NCBI GenBank assembly: GCA_002102555.1
Contig: MCFL01000031.1
Span: 124,001 to 188,000 of the forward strand
Length of the DNA: 64,000 nt
Reading direction: 5' to 3'
Source: Catenaria anguillulae PL171
Taxonomy: Eukaryota > Blastocladiomycota > Blastocladiomycetes > Blastocladiales > Catenariaceae
Below are positions 10,424-23,694 of this stretch, piece by piece (within the stretch, counting starts at the first letter, position 1; every line of letters begins with the position of its first letter). A model generated the notes under the pieces. That model was not told the origin of the DNA, made no database searches, and saw only the letters and a program-made list of their open reading frames with translations. The translations under genes and the position numbers were made by a program.

Positions 10424-11442
10424 TTACGGTGAGGCAATGAGATTTGGCCGCAGTGTCGCTTGAGGCGCTTGTGAGCCCGTTGGCGGCGTTGGGATGGGAT
10501 CCAACGGCGGCAGCTCGTCGAGTGTATTGTATTCCGACATTTGGCGTGGGCCCAGTCCAGAGTGCCACGGTACGAGGGTATCCCATGCAAATTTGCGGGC
10601 GGGGCTTGGGGTGCGGGAGCGATTAGGGTCGCGGTCCTTGGGAGAACAACGAGTGTCAGCAACAGTAAGAAGGGGGAGGGGGCAGTGGAGGGAGCATATA
10701 CACAGCGTACCTGTTCCGACGGCAACACGGCAGATGTAGATGAGCCAGGGTGTGGGGACGAGCAAGGCAATGTCGGCAATCTTGAAGACCTTGGCTCGTA
10801 AATGATGTGACCCCACTGCACGGGTGGCGAAGAAAACCCATGCGCCGTTGCCACGTTCCCAGCACCCAAATCGCAATGATACTTTGCCATAGCCGCAGGA
10901 CTCGGCTCGGTGTCTGCCCGCTTGGCAGTCGGCGGAGCCAGGGGCGAACCCAAAGAGCTGGTTCCCACGAGATTCATGGACCGACGAGACGTTGAATCGA
11001 CAATGATGGGTGCACAGCTATGCCGACCTGTGTGAACTTGAGGCGTCTTTGAGCGCCCACGGCGTGACGCGGCGAGTTCTTGAGGGTTGTCGGCCACAAG
11101 CGATTCGATAGAGAAGGAGTCCACGGGCATTGTATCGGAAAGTGGGCGATAGCTCGTGGCTCCGTGGGTGTTTGCTGTTGGGTTGCGTGACAAGATCGAC
11201 ATGGGCCAGCTGCGACCTGTGTAGGTCGATGGAGCTGGCGTGGATCGTGGGTTTGGTGACGCTGAGGAAGAGGACGAGTTTGGCAGGACGGACGAGAGCC
11301 GCGCGAGCATGCTCGACATTTGCGACTTGATCGGTTCCAAACACGCCATTGTGAATGGTTTCTTCGATGAATGCCCAGAGTCGCTTTTGGTCGTGGAGAA
11401 ATGTGTTGGTTGATGTTGGCGGATACTGAACGGTTTCGTCAT
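10424..11442 (-). CDS. Unknown Ser/Pro-rich protein
   Basis: Two exons, 10711..11442 and 10424..10636, join in phase 0 across a 74-base intron (GTACGC donor, CCCAAG acceptor), predicting 314 residues. Composition is rich in Ser, Pro, Thr and Arg with short basic-Ser/Pro patches such as ASRRGRSKTP and SRTPSPARK that resemble phosphorylation or 14-3-3 sites. No domain, membrane segment or signal peptide is evident, and I do not recognise a family. The spliced C-terminus (FAWDTLVPWHSGLGPRQ onward) looks more protein-like than the unspliced frame, which supports the intron. Between 11100 and 11570 a second minus-strand frame contains a better-looking stretch (KRLWAFIEETIHNGVFGTDQ), so the true N-terminus may lie there, joined by an unseen intron or by a base error. 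Confidence 0.5.
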
Positions 11443-12307
11443 GGTGAAGACGCGTGTCGGGGTTCGCGAGCAGATTCGTTAGAGATGTGTGATGCGATTC
11501 AATAGTGGGAATGGAAGTGGCCTTGGTGTTGGTGCTTCTCAGATCTTGTTTGAGCCCTGATGAGTGTGACAAGGTAACTCTTCCCTGGTTCCGTTCAGGG
11601 GAATGCCCGCCATTTGTACCCGTTTTCTCTTAACTTTTGAACCCGAAGAGCAGCATTGCTATCGTAAACCGAATCCAGGGGAAGATTGTTGGAACCTGCT
11701 TATCCTGCTTTCACAGACTCCACCATATCAATCAAGAAATAAATTAATGGCAACAATTGGGTGGAGGAACCAAGGCCCTGCGTTAATCGCTCCTCGTTGG
11801 AGGCGCAGTCACACGAGAAGCTTTGTTGCGAATACCGAACTTCGTTATTGACGTTTTTATTGCCTTAATCCTCCCTGCCAAACTCGTTTAACTTTGGGAG
11901 TATTCAGTCGTGGTTGCAAGCATGAATCACTGTCCAATCACGGTGACTGGGGGTTTGGTACATCTGTAGGTTTCGGCGGGAATGTGAAGAAATCCCGAGC
12001 TTTGTACAGTCTGTAGATCAAGTGATGAAATGAATGACTCGCACGCTTGCAAGGGGTCAGTAGTGTTACGCCAGACAAAGGTTTGTGGGCCACACTTGCG
12101 ACATGGCTCCCGCTAGATTATGCCTCGCCGACATGCTGCATCATATATCCAGATTGACTTGAGCAGAAGGCATGCAACGACCACAACGAACGCGCACTTT
12201 CGATGTCTAGCTGGGCAACATTTGCGCTGTGATATCGCGGTGTGTCACCCGTCAAGCAGCCCGTCAGTTTAGTCCACGCAGCCCATGCATCACATTGAGC
12301 AATCACC
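11443..12307. other. Intergenic, no gene recognised
   Basis: Divergent interval between the Ser/Pro-rich gene (minus) and the TEX9-like gene (plus). AT-richer than its neighbours, particularly around 11600-11900. No supported frame, RNA gene or repeat. Confidence 0.45.
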
Positions 12308-13812
<1,505 letters not shown>

Positions 13813-13893
13813 TGATAATGGATGGATGCACTGTATTGCGTCGAAACGTGGATACCAAATCAAACCAAACGTGGACATGGAATGCGAAGGGAA

Positions 13894-15136
13894 TCAATGG
13901 TCGTCGCGGGTCAGGCCTGGGCACACGTCCTGCAATTCCTGATCCGAGGAAAACGTGCAACCGCAGTAGAGACAATATGTGTGCGCTCACGCAGGGTAGA
14001 AATGAGTTGCGCCAATTGCTCGGATGGTTCGAGAGCTTCAAAGGCTTTTGATTCCGCGGTCCATGGTTCGATTTCGTCCGGGTTGGCGGCGCAGTCGGGA
14101 GCAGGGGCGGTGTCGTCATACGATGCGAGGTCGGGAAGGGGCTCGAGCGGGCGAAGTGGTGCCTCGACCAATGGTTGATCCGAGGTGTCGGATTCCTGAG
14201 ATGCGATGGTGTTGTCATCGGCGAGTTGTCGTCATCAATCGACAGCTCAATCTCGTCCGGATTAGGCGCAGAGTCGAGGGCAGATCGATCAGGAATAGTG
14301 TCGCTCGGGGGCGGCGGTTGCAATGACAGTGGCCAGAAATGGGAGAATAATGTGATTCCTATAGGGTCAAAATGGTGTGCGTGAGATACATGGTACGTCG
14401 CTGCGGCGAAAAAGAAGGTGTGTGCAGACAGCATACCTTGCGGAATCAAGCTGGAAACAGATTTTGCGAGCTTTACGAATGTCGTTTTCGATTCTGGAGG
14501 AAGGTCACACCACGTCAACAAGTGCGTCAGTGAGAGCGAGATCAAGAGTGCGAAGTCACGAGCGTACTGCCGCTCAGTAAACTTGGTAGCGCGCCAATCC
14601 CGAAACTGGTCTTCTTTGCCTTGTAGCAGTCGAATCCGTTTTGCTTCCGCTTCCTCTTGTTCTTCCTGGACAGACTTTACGCCAATGCCCAGCCGTCCAC
14701 GATGAAGCGTTGGCGCTAACGGCTCCAAGATACCGGGATTGGTCTTTCCGAGCGCAGCGCCTTCCTTCCATCCCATTTTCTGGAGGAGCGACATGCCCTT
14801 GTTGGACTCGTCAAGCTTGCGCTTGAGTCCCTCGTTGCGTTTCTCTTGAATCGATTGGGCAGATCCAGGCGGTGGACGGGATTGGGCTTGCAAGGCGAGC
14901 TTGCGGCGCTGGGAGTAGGTGGCTGGTGAAGCAGCAGAGGAAGAGGAAGAGGAAGCTGGAGTAGGGTCGGTAAGGAAGGCGGCAGACATGTAATCGTCCT
15001 CCTCGTCCTCGTCTTCGCCGTCATGGTTACCTTGATTGACGGTGGTTGTGGTCGATGGAGCTAGGTGGACTTTAGGGCTCTGGGTTGCGTTGGATGGGAG
15101 GGAGCGGGTGCCGGGCGGTGCCTGTGGGCGGGCCAT
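13894..15136 (-). CDS. GPATCH11: GPATCH11-like G-patch/DUF4187 protein, frame-disrupted in last exon
   Basis: Family of G-patch proteins, probable RNA-helicase cofactors in splicing. Exon 1 (14568..15136) has an acidic DEEDDYMSAAF segment and the G-patch core GMSLLQKMGWKEGAALGK followed by GILEPLAPTLHRGRLGIG. Exon 2 (14437..14493) encodes IENDIRKARKICFQLDSA, the conserved helix after the G-patch. The last exon, about 13894..14358, holds the DUF4187 zinc-type motif YCLYCGCTF and CPGLTRDDH then stop, preceded by SEQLAQLISTLRE. These parts are in different frames: one base is missing near 13985 (GAGCG for an expected GAGGCG) and at least one more near 14210-14350. The gene is convergent with TEX9, 82 bases apart. 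Without the base changes it would be a normal single-copy gene. Confidence 0.8.
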
Positions 15137-15600
15137 GCCGTGGGAATTGCTTGGGGTCGGTTCATGGCTGCTGGTGAGCTTGGTCAGATCTAAATGCTTG
15201 TCGAAGCAGCAATTTCATGGCGGGATAGAACAAGTGTTCAATTTCGAATTCAAACATTCGCCGCGCCGATTGGACGTCTGCGCGCCACCGCCGCCCGCCG
15301 CCACACGTCCACTACGCTGGAGTTCGTCTTGTGCCGGGTTATCATTTGCTCTTGGCGTCCATTGTCCATGAAAACTACGGCCGCGCTATGCTTTGCGATT
15401 AGATCCGCCACCGGACTCGACACTTGCCCCCCGCCACATCCATCATCCTTTCGAGACACCACGGATTCCGCCAGCCATTCACTCGCCTCGCAATCATCAT
15501 GGTCCGTGCATAGCGTGTCGTGTTGATTGCGGCGTCTGCCGCCTCGGCCGGGCCGTGCACCTCGCAGAGCTAACCGCCGCGCCATCTATAGTCTGTCCCC
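15137..15600. promoter_or_regulatory. Divergent region GPATCH11 / class I myosin
   Basis: Between the GPATCH11 start (minus) and the likely myosin ATG at 15601 (plus). An open plus-strand frame runs into the myosin exon from about 15393, but its sequence has no family resemblance, so I treat it as 5' leader. Confidence 0.4.
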
Positions 15601-18600
15601 ATGCAACTCGGCCGCAAGCAGGGCGGCGACGGGCCAAAGCGTACGCCGGCGCCGCCACCACCTACAAAAAGGCCACTTGGAACTCGGACCGCAAGCCCAA
15701 CCAAATCGGCGTCGACGACATGACCTTGCTCACCGAGCTGTCTGACGCCGCCATTAATGCCAACTTGTCCAAGCGCTTCCACAAGGCTGAAATCTACACC
15801 TACATTGGCCATGTGCTCATTTCCGTCAACCCTTTTCGCGACCTCGGCATCTACACGGACCAGGTCCTCGAGTCGTAATTGGCCGCAACCTGATCGAAAT
15901 GCCTCCGCACGTGTTTGCCATTGCCGAGTCGGCCTACTACCGGATGAAGTCGTACTCGGACAATCAGTGCGTCATCATCTCGGGCGAATCGGGCGCGGGC
16001 AAAACCGAGGCCGCAAAGAAGATCATGCAGTACATTGCACATGTGTCTGGCGGATCCGATAGCACCTCGATTCAGCACGTCAAGGACATGGTGCTGGCCA
16101 CAAATCCGTTGTTGGAGAGCTTTGGTAACGCAAAGACGCTGAAAAACACCAATTCGTCGCGCTTTGTACGTTTTCCTCTCGCCACTCTCGCCTCGTTGGC
16201 TTTTTTCGCTCAATCTATTGCCAAACTCTGTGTTTATCTCAATAGGGCAAGTATCTCGAAATCTACTTCAACGCACGCAGCGAACCCGTTGGCGCGCACA
16301 TCACCAACTATCTCCTCGAAAAGAGTCGTGTGACCATGCAAATCCAAAACGAGCGCAACTTTCACATCTTTTACCAAATCTGCAAGTCGGCCTGCGACGC
16401 CTACCGTGGTATGTTTTTGTTGCGCTCATGACCATTTGATATCAACACAGCTCAATCTCATTTTGCGTTTCTTCGCGACTTGTGTTCCTCATAGAATTTG
16501 GCATCTCTGGACCCGAATGCTACACCTACACTTCGGCCTCCAACTGCCTGACGGTTGACGGCATCGACGACGCGGCAGAGTATGCTGATGTGCTGCGTGC
16601 CATGCAAATCATTGGCATCACCCAGCAAGAGCAATCCGACATTCATCGGCTCATGGCCGCCATCCTGTGGCTTGGCAACATCGAGTACGCCGTCAACCCC
16701 GACGGCAACGGCGAAGACGCCATGCTCGCCACGTCCGCGTCGCAAGATGCGCTCAACTCGGTCGCGTATCTGTTACAGGTAGATGCCGGCCAGTTGCACA
16801 ATGTGCTCTTGCATCGTGTGATTGTGACACCCAAACCGGGCGGGGCATTTGAGCGGTTCCAGAGTCCCTTGAATGTGGCACAAGCGCAAGGTGTCAGGGA
16901 TGCTTTGGCAAAGGGAGTGTATGCCAGGCTGTTTGATTGGATTGTCGAGCGGGTCAATGTGGCCATGAAGCCGACAGAGCCCGTGGCAAAGTCGATTGGG
17001 ATTTTGGACATTTATGGGTTTGAGTTGTTTGACAAGAACTCGTTTGAGCAGCTGTGCATGTGCGTTGCCTTCATTTTTCTTTCGACGCTTGAGGATCGTC
17101 TAATTTCTCATACTTTCTTTTGGTTTTTTTCTTGTTCAGCAACTACGTCGTATGTCATTGACCTTGCTGCCCTCATACTGTCAGGGTCGGCCGATTCACT
17201 AACCCTGTTCATTCACGCCCTGCCAGAACGAAATGCTTCAATCCGCTTTCATCAACTTGACCATCAAGACGGAACAAGAAGATTACGTCGCCGAAGGCAT
17301 TCAATGGGTCCGTTCACTGCTCACCTCATCGATGCCTCGAATGTCACTTGGCCTTAACCCACAAACCCACAAAAACGTGATTACTAGACTCCGATCGAGT
17401 TCTTTGACAACCGGATTGTGTGTGAGCTCATTGAAGAAAAGCGCCCGACCCCCGGTGTCTTTGCCATCATGAACGACGCTTGTGCGCGTGTCCACGCCGA
17501 CCCCGAAAAGGCCGACCAGACGTTGCAATCGGACCTCAACCGCATCACGCACTCGCGCTTCTTTGCACAAACCGGCACATTCACCATCCGCCACTATGCA
17601 GGCGACGTGACCTACACCGTGTCGGGCATGTCTGAAAAGAACCGCGATGCAAACAACAAGGATTTGCTCGAGCTCATCAAGACCTCCAAACATGCCCTGC
17701 TGCTGCGCTTGTTCCCCGAGGACGTGGACCGCGAAAACAGGCAGCGTCCGCCCACGGCCAGTGACAAGATCAAGCAGAGCGCAGGTGACTTGTTCAATAC
17801 CTTGATGCAGTGCCAGCCAAACTACATTCGTTGCATCAAGCCCAACCAGAATCGGAGCCCAAGGGAGTTTGATGATGGCATGTGCTTGCATCAGGTCAAA
17901 TATTTGGGATTGTTGCAGTACGTTTTCTTCACTTCATGGCATCTTGTCGTCGCTTACACGATTTCATGATCGCCCGCAGAAACGTCAAGGTCCGGCGTGC
18001 CGGATTTGCGTCGCGGCAAACCTTTGAGCGCTTCCTCGAGCGCTTCTACATGTTGTCATCCAAGACCTGCTACGCTGGCGAATGCACGTGGAACGGCCCT
18101 TCGTCGCGCGGCGCGGGCCTGATTCTCGAGCACACGGGCATCCCAAAGGAACAATGGCAACTCGGCAAGTCCAAGGTATTTATTAAATCGCCCGAGACGC
18201 TCTTCAAGCTGGAAGCCATGCGCGACCACTACTGGCACAAGATGGCGCTGCGCATCCAGCGTGCCTGGCACAAGTACCAAGAGCGCCGCAACAAGTGTGC
18301 GCGCATCATCCAGCAAGCGTACCGCGACTACAAGGGGCTCAACATTTACGTGCAAATGCGCGACTATGGCCACCAGGTGCTCAAGCAAAAGAAGGAACGC
18401 CGCCGCTTTTCGCTCGTGTCCATGCGCCGGTACTTGGGCGATTACTTGGACGTTGCAGGCGCCGGCGGCGCGTTTTTGCGCACGGCCGCAGAGCTGAGTC
18501 CCGACGAGCTCATCATCTTTTCCGCGCGTGCGCAGGCGGTTGTATTTCGGTTCTTGCGGTCGTCCAAGCTGTCGCCGCGCATGATTGTCATGACTGACAA

Positions 18601-19771
18601 GCACTTTGCCATGGTCGTGTCCAAGGCCGAAAACAACCAGGTCGTGCAGCGCATTGACCGCAAGTATCCGCTGCGGCAAATCAAGGGCATCACGCTGACA
18701 CCATTCCAGGACGATTTTGTACACTTGTCGGTCGAGGCCGACGAGGACGTGCTGCTTGCGTGCCCTTTCAAGACCGAGCTCGTCACGTACCTTGTGCATC
18801 AGCTCAAGGTGCCCGTACAGTTTTCGCCCGATCTCGTGTACACCAACAAGAAGGAAGCAAAGAGCCACAAGGTCAAGAGCCACAAGGATGACACGAGCGT
18901 GCTGCCCGGCGCTTGGGCGTTTAAAAAGGACAAGATCACGGTGAATTCCGGCGCGCCTGCGACCAGCGTGTCCAACCCGCCATGCAAGCGCAAGTCGCGG
19001 CCCGCAGGGCACAGGGCCGGTACACCCACAGCGGCCGCGGTCAAACCCAAGCCCAAACCGTCGCCCGCATCGTCGACCGCTACGGCCGTCAACGCTGTCA
19101 AGCCCAAGCCCATGCCTGCTGTATCAGGGACAGCAACCACTCCGGCAAAGTTTGGCGGTGTCCCGGCCATGGCCGCAACCGCCGCGGTCGCATCGCAGCC
19201 CACATCGGCCACAATCACGCCCTCGGGATCACAATCCAACTTGTCGGGATCCAACGAGAACCTGTCGTCGGGCAACGCAGCCCGCCCAACCCCCCCGAAG
19301 CGGCCCGCGGCACCCCCGCGCCCGGTGCCTGCCAAGCCCATGTACAAGCTGCTGTACGCGTTCCAGGGACAGGACGCCGGCGAGCTGTCGGTCGAGGCGG
19401 GCGAGCAGGTCGAGGTCGTGACCAAGCAAGACGGCGGGTGGTGGATGGCAAAGAATGCACAGGGCAAAGAAGGGTGGGTTCCCGAATCGTACCTCGAGCT
19501 CATTCAGGCGCCTGTGCGCCCGCCGCCGCCGCCGCGCCCCGTAGCGAGGAACACGACGCCGTCACCCAACCCTGGTGCGGCGGCAAACGGCCAAGCACAG
19601 CCCGTGGCCGCCGCTGCGCCCGTGGCGGCACCTTTGGCGGCGGGTGCAGATGCAGGCATTCCTGAGTGGAAGCGCCAGTTGCTGGCAAAGCTTGAGCAGC
19701 AGAAGCAGCAGCAGGCCGGCGGCGGCGGTGCGCCGGTGCCTGCTGCGCGGCCCGCCATGCCAAGGCGGTAG
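15601..19771 (+). CDS. MYO1: Class I unconventional myosin, long-tailed, with SH3 domain
   Basis: Actin motor of endocytic patches and membrane dynamics. Exons are 15601..16165, 16246..16408, 16495..17059, 17140..17149 (10 bases), 17227..17307, 17388..17917 and 17980..19771; about 1235 residues. The head shows [19 protein letters not shown], the P-loop GESGAGKT, the switch II region ILDIYGFE, and [11 protein letters not shown]. Two IQ-like motifs follow ([27 protein letters not shown]), then a TH1 membrane-binding tail, an Ala/Pro/Lys-rich TH2 region, and an SH3 domain near residues 1090-1146 ([20 protein letters not shown], then [11 protein letters not shown]). The end carries [12 protein letters not shown] and no clear acidic Arp2/3 tail. 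One base is missing near 15878 (TCG TAA TTGG where SY-I-G is expected) and perhaps another near 15636, which would connect the ATG to the head. Confidence 0.92.
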
Positions 19772-19951
19772 GGCCGCCGATGAGGCGAGTTGCGAGGTTC
19801 ACGCATTTGGGTTTTGTTTTGATTGTTGGCTCTTTTCGTTCTTCCTTGCGTTCATTGAATTGTTGCATTTGCCCTTTGTTGATCCGTTGTTGTTTTCCTG
19901 CAGTATTCCTACCATTCTCTCTGCTTGCTTTCTGTTGCGGCGCACATGCAC

Positions 19952-19957
19952 AATAAA
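19952..19957 (+). terminator. Polyadenylation signal AATAAA after myosin
   Basis: AATAAA lies about 180 bases after the myosin stop codon, a plausible position for 3' end formation. Motif only. Confidence 0.4.
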
Positions 19958-20580
19958 CATGGCATTTGCTCGAAATTTCCATCGAACCGAGTAATCAAAT
20001 GCTGAATTGTCATAATAAAAAAAGAATGGTCAAGACGAAAAAACATGATGGGCGGGGAGCCAAGCCAGGAAAGAAAAACGGGATGCAGAGAGCGGGGGGT
20101 AATCGGGCGCACAGCAACAACCGATGGACCGACCACAAGGCAAATGACCAGACAAACACAAAAGTGGGGTCAAGGTGGGGGCACAGACAGGAAAAAAAAG
20201 AGGAAAAACGAGGGAAAAAAAAGAGACAACAGCTAGAGTAAAGAAGCGCAAACGAGAAGAAGGCGATAGCTAGCGGAGAGACAAGGAGAAAGGCAACAGA
20301 AGCTGTAAGCATGTGAACATGCCACGAAGCAGGCAGGGTGGTGAGGAGCAGGAGGGAATTCGAGCATGGGAAACAAAGGAAAGGATAACACACATGTCGA
20401 AAGGAGAAGAAATTGGAAAACCAAAAGACACAAGATCGTGCCGCCGGTCGATTGGGGCAGAGTCAATGGACGGGCACAAGGAAAACGCAGGTCTTGGTCA
20501 CCAGATAGTCACTGGGCATTGGGGAGGGGGAATGGAAAGACAAGCAGGAAAGGATAGTGTGTGAGAAGGACAGGTAAGCT
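19958..20580. other. Purine-rich intergenic DNA
   Basis: From about 20010 to 20570 the plus strand is strongly purine-biased with many GA and AAAA runs. It is the convergent gap between myosin (plus) and PP2A (minus). No frame with coding character was seen on either strand. Confidence 0.5.
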
Positions 20581-21584
<1,004 letters not shown>

Positions 21585-23694
21585 GGTGATGATGAACTGG
21601 TGGAATGGGCGGACGGGCGGTTCGATGTTGCTGCTTGGGCGGGCAGGATTGAAAGAGCCGAGAAATGCTGTGTGCGGAACGTGGTTGGGCACAGCTGTTG
21701 GTGACAAACAAGGGCACCGACAAAAAGCAAGGCGAAATGAAAGGTAAGAAAACGCAGAAAGGATCAGCATCAGCATCAGCATCCATCAGCAGCCCGGTCG
21801 TGGCGGGGACTTGAGCCACAAGAAAAGTCCATGGCAGTCATGATGGCATAAAATGCGCACAGTTTTGTGTGTCAAGCGTGGGTTGACACGAAGTGATGTG
21901 ATGTGACAAAGTTGACGTTTGGGGTTTGTGGTTCGCCAAGGTGAGGGTGGCGGAGGGCAAACGCGGGGGCGGCGGTGGATGGCGGGACCAAGGGCGATGG
22001 GCAGCAGAGGCGATACGAGCGCCAAGTCGGGAGTCGAGTGCGGAGGGTGCTTGGTGCGTCAAGTGGGCGATCGGCCGAGCAAGTTGCGTTGAATGGATGG
22101 TTTGTGTTTCTGTATACTGCAGAGATTTCTCACCATTGTGTTGTCACAAATGACGCGACGCTGTCGCTCAAAGTCAATGTTGGTGGCTCTGACTGCGGCC
22201 ATTGTGTTGTGCTCTAGATCTGATTTAAGTAATACTTCTGGCATGATGGAATTGATTCAGCCAGGTCCTCAGTAGACTTAACAAAAAACATATTTTATGT
22301 CAGATTCATACTCTCCAACAAATGTCGCCAGCAGTCGGTCGTGTGAAAGGGTTTGCCTGGTCCAGGCATGAGCAAGCACGCGGAGTTTGACCGATTGGAG
22401 AGTGGTGGGCATCAATGGGTCACGCAAGCTGGTCAAGAGAGTGCGGATTGATGCCTTGTAAGCTGACCGCTTCGGTCACTTTGTGAGTTGATACTCTGGT
22501 TATGTACAACTCTTTCTCCTGCTAACGAGATGAGATAGCCATATGCATCAGGAATGTCATCAAACATTCCAGAACTCGACCGTCAGACCTCGACCGTCAG
22601 TGCAACATCGACTCCATCTTCACTCACTTTTGTGCCGCTCTTCGAGTGCTACCAGTCCCCTTTCTTCACAAGCCTCACCAGAGTCATGTTTTCGCCTTGT
22701 TCAGTGCGACGGATGTGAGTCCACGCAAGTGGTCCAAGTGCGACGGATTCGTACATCAAGCCAACGCTCCTTTGGTCTTCCTGCTTGCGACGACACGGCA
22801 TCTCTTGATACGATTGGCGCACCCATCTACATCACCAGGCGGGACCAGCTTAGCTTGCTGGGATGGCTCCGCGGCCGCATCATTGCTATCGTGCGTGACC
22901 GAGTCGAGGTAGCCGAGTTGGCGAGAGGAGCGCGCGTTGCGCCACCATTTTCTGAACTGTTGTCATGCCATGCCAGGCCACGCGACACCTTTTGCGGCCA
23001 CCGGCTTTGGGTACCCGCACACATGGAGGATTCGGATACACCGAGACCGGCTTCCTTCTAGGCCATGATCTTGACCGGAACCATGGCACAAATCAGCTGT
23101 GCTTGACGCAACAGACACTTTGTCAGTGATTGTTGGTGACAAGCATATGAATATATGAAAAGGTCGAAGGAGAGGCCAAACGCACCTGCTTGCGAGTCAG
23201 AAGCAATCGAGACTTCTTCCTGGGCAACTGTTTGCGGGGGCCACCTTCCGAAGAGACGAGCCAGACTCGGAATCACTCTCGGACTAGGAACGCGACTGGA
23301 AGGCCTCCTTGTGCTTGGGCTCGTGGTCAGCGCGGCCCAGCTGAGCGCGGTCCAGATGGAGGACGGAATGAGTAGACCGCCGATCCACCCATGCCGGGGG
23401 CGAGAATGATCGAAATTTCTGAGATTTGGATGATGATTCAATATCATGCATTGTTCAGCCAACCTACACAAGGACACTATGCACTAGCAAGTCAATGCAA
23501 AAGTTTCCTCGGCGTCAGTAGCATCACCTCGTCATTTTCAACCGACAACGGAGCCTTCGACTCGCATCCCGCACCCACCCCACCTGCCATCCAACACCCG
23601 CCCAACTCCAGAACCAGAACTCGCTTTACGTGCACCCACAAATCACAAATCACTCTTTCCCATCTGTTGCGCCATCGCTCAGCGCTTTTCAACG
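21585..23694. other. Long interval without a recognised gene
   Basis: Divergent gap of 2.1 kb between PP2A (minus) and VIP1 (plus), the longest unassigned stretch in this half. Frames at 22543..23061 (plus) and 23058..23477 (minus) are open for 140-170 codons but show no motif, and their starts and splice sites are not convincing. A small expressed gene cannot be excluded, particularly on the minus strand around 23060-23410. Confidence 0.4.

Noticed and set aside
15393-15600. Extension of the myosin frame upstream of 15601
   Set aside because: The open upstream frame has no similarity to myosin N-termini, while ATG at 15601 gives a normal short basic leader once one probable missing base is allowed.
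18056-19012. 318-codon antisense frame over the myosin tail
   Set aside because: The plus strand encodes the IQ motifs and TH1 domain in continuity with the motor; the antisense frame is a shadow.
22543-23061. 172-codon plus-strand frame between PP2A and VIP1
   Set aside because: No motif, mixed composition and no credible splice or promoter context; kept as unassigned rather than called a gene.
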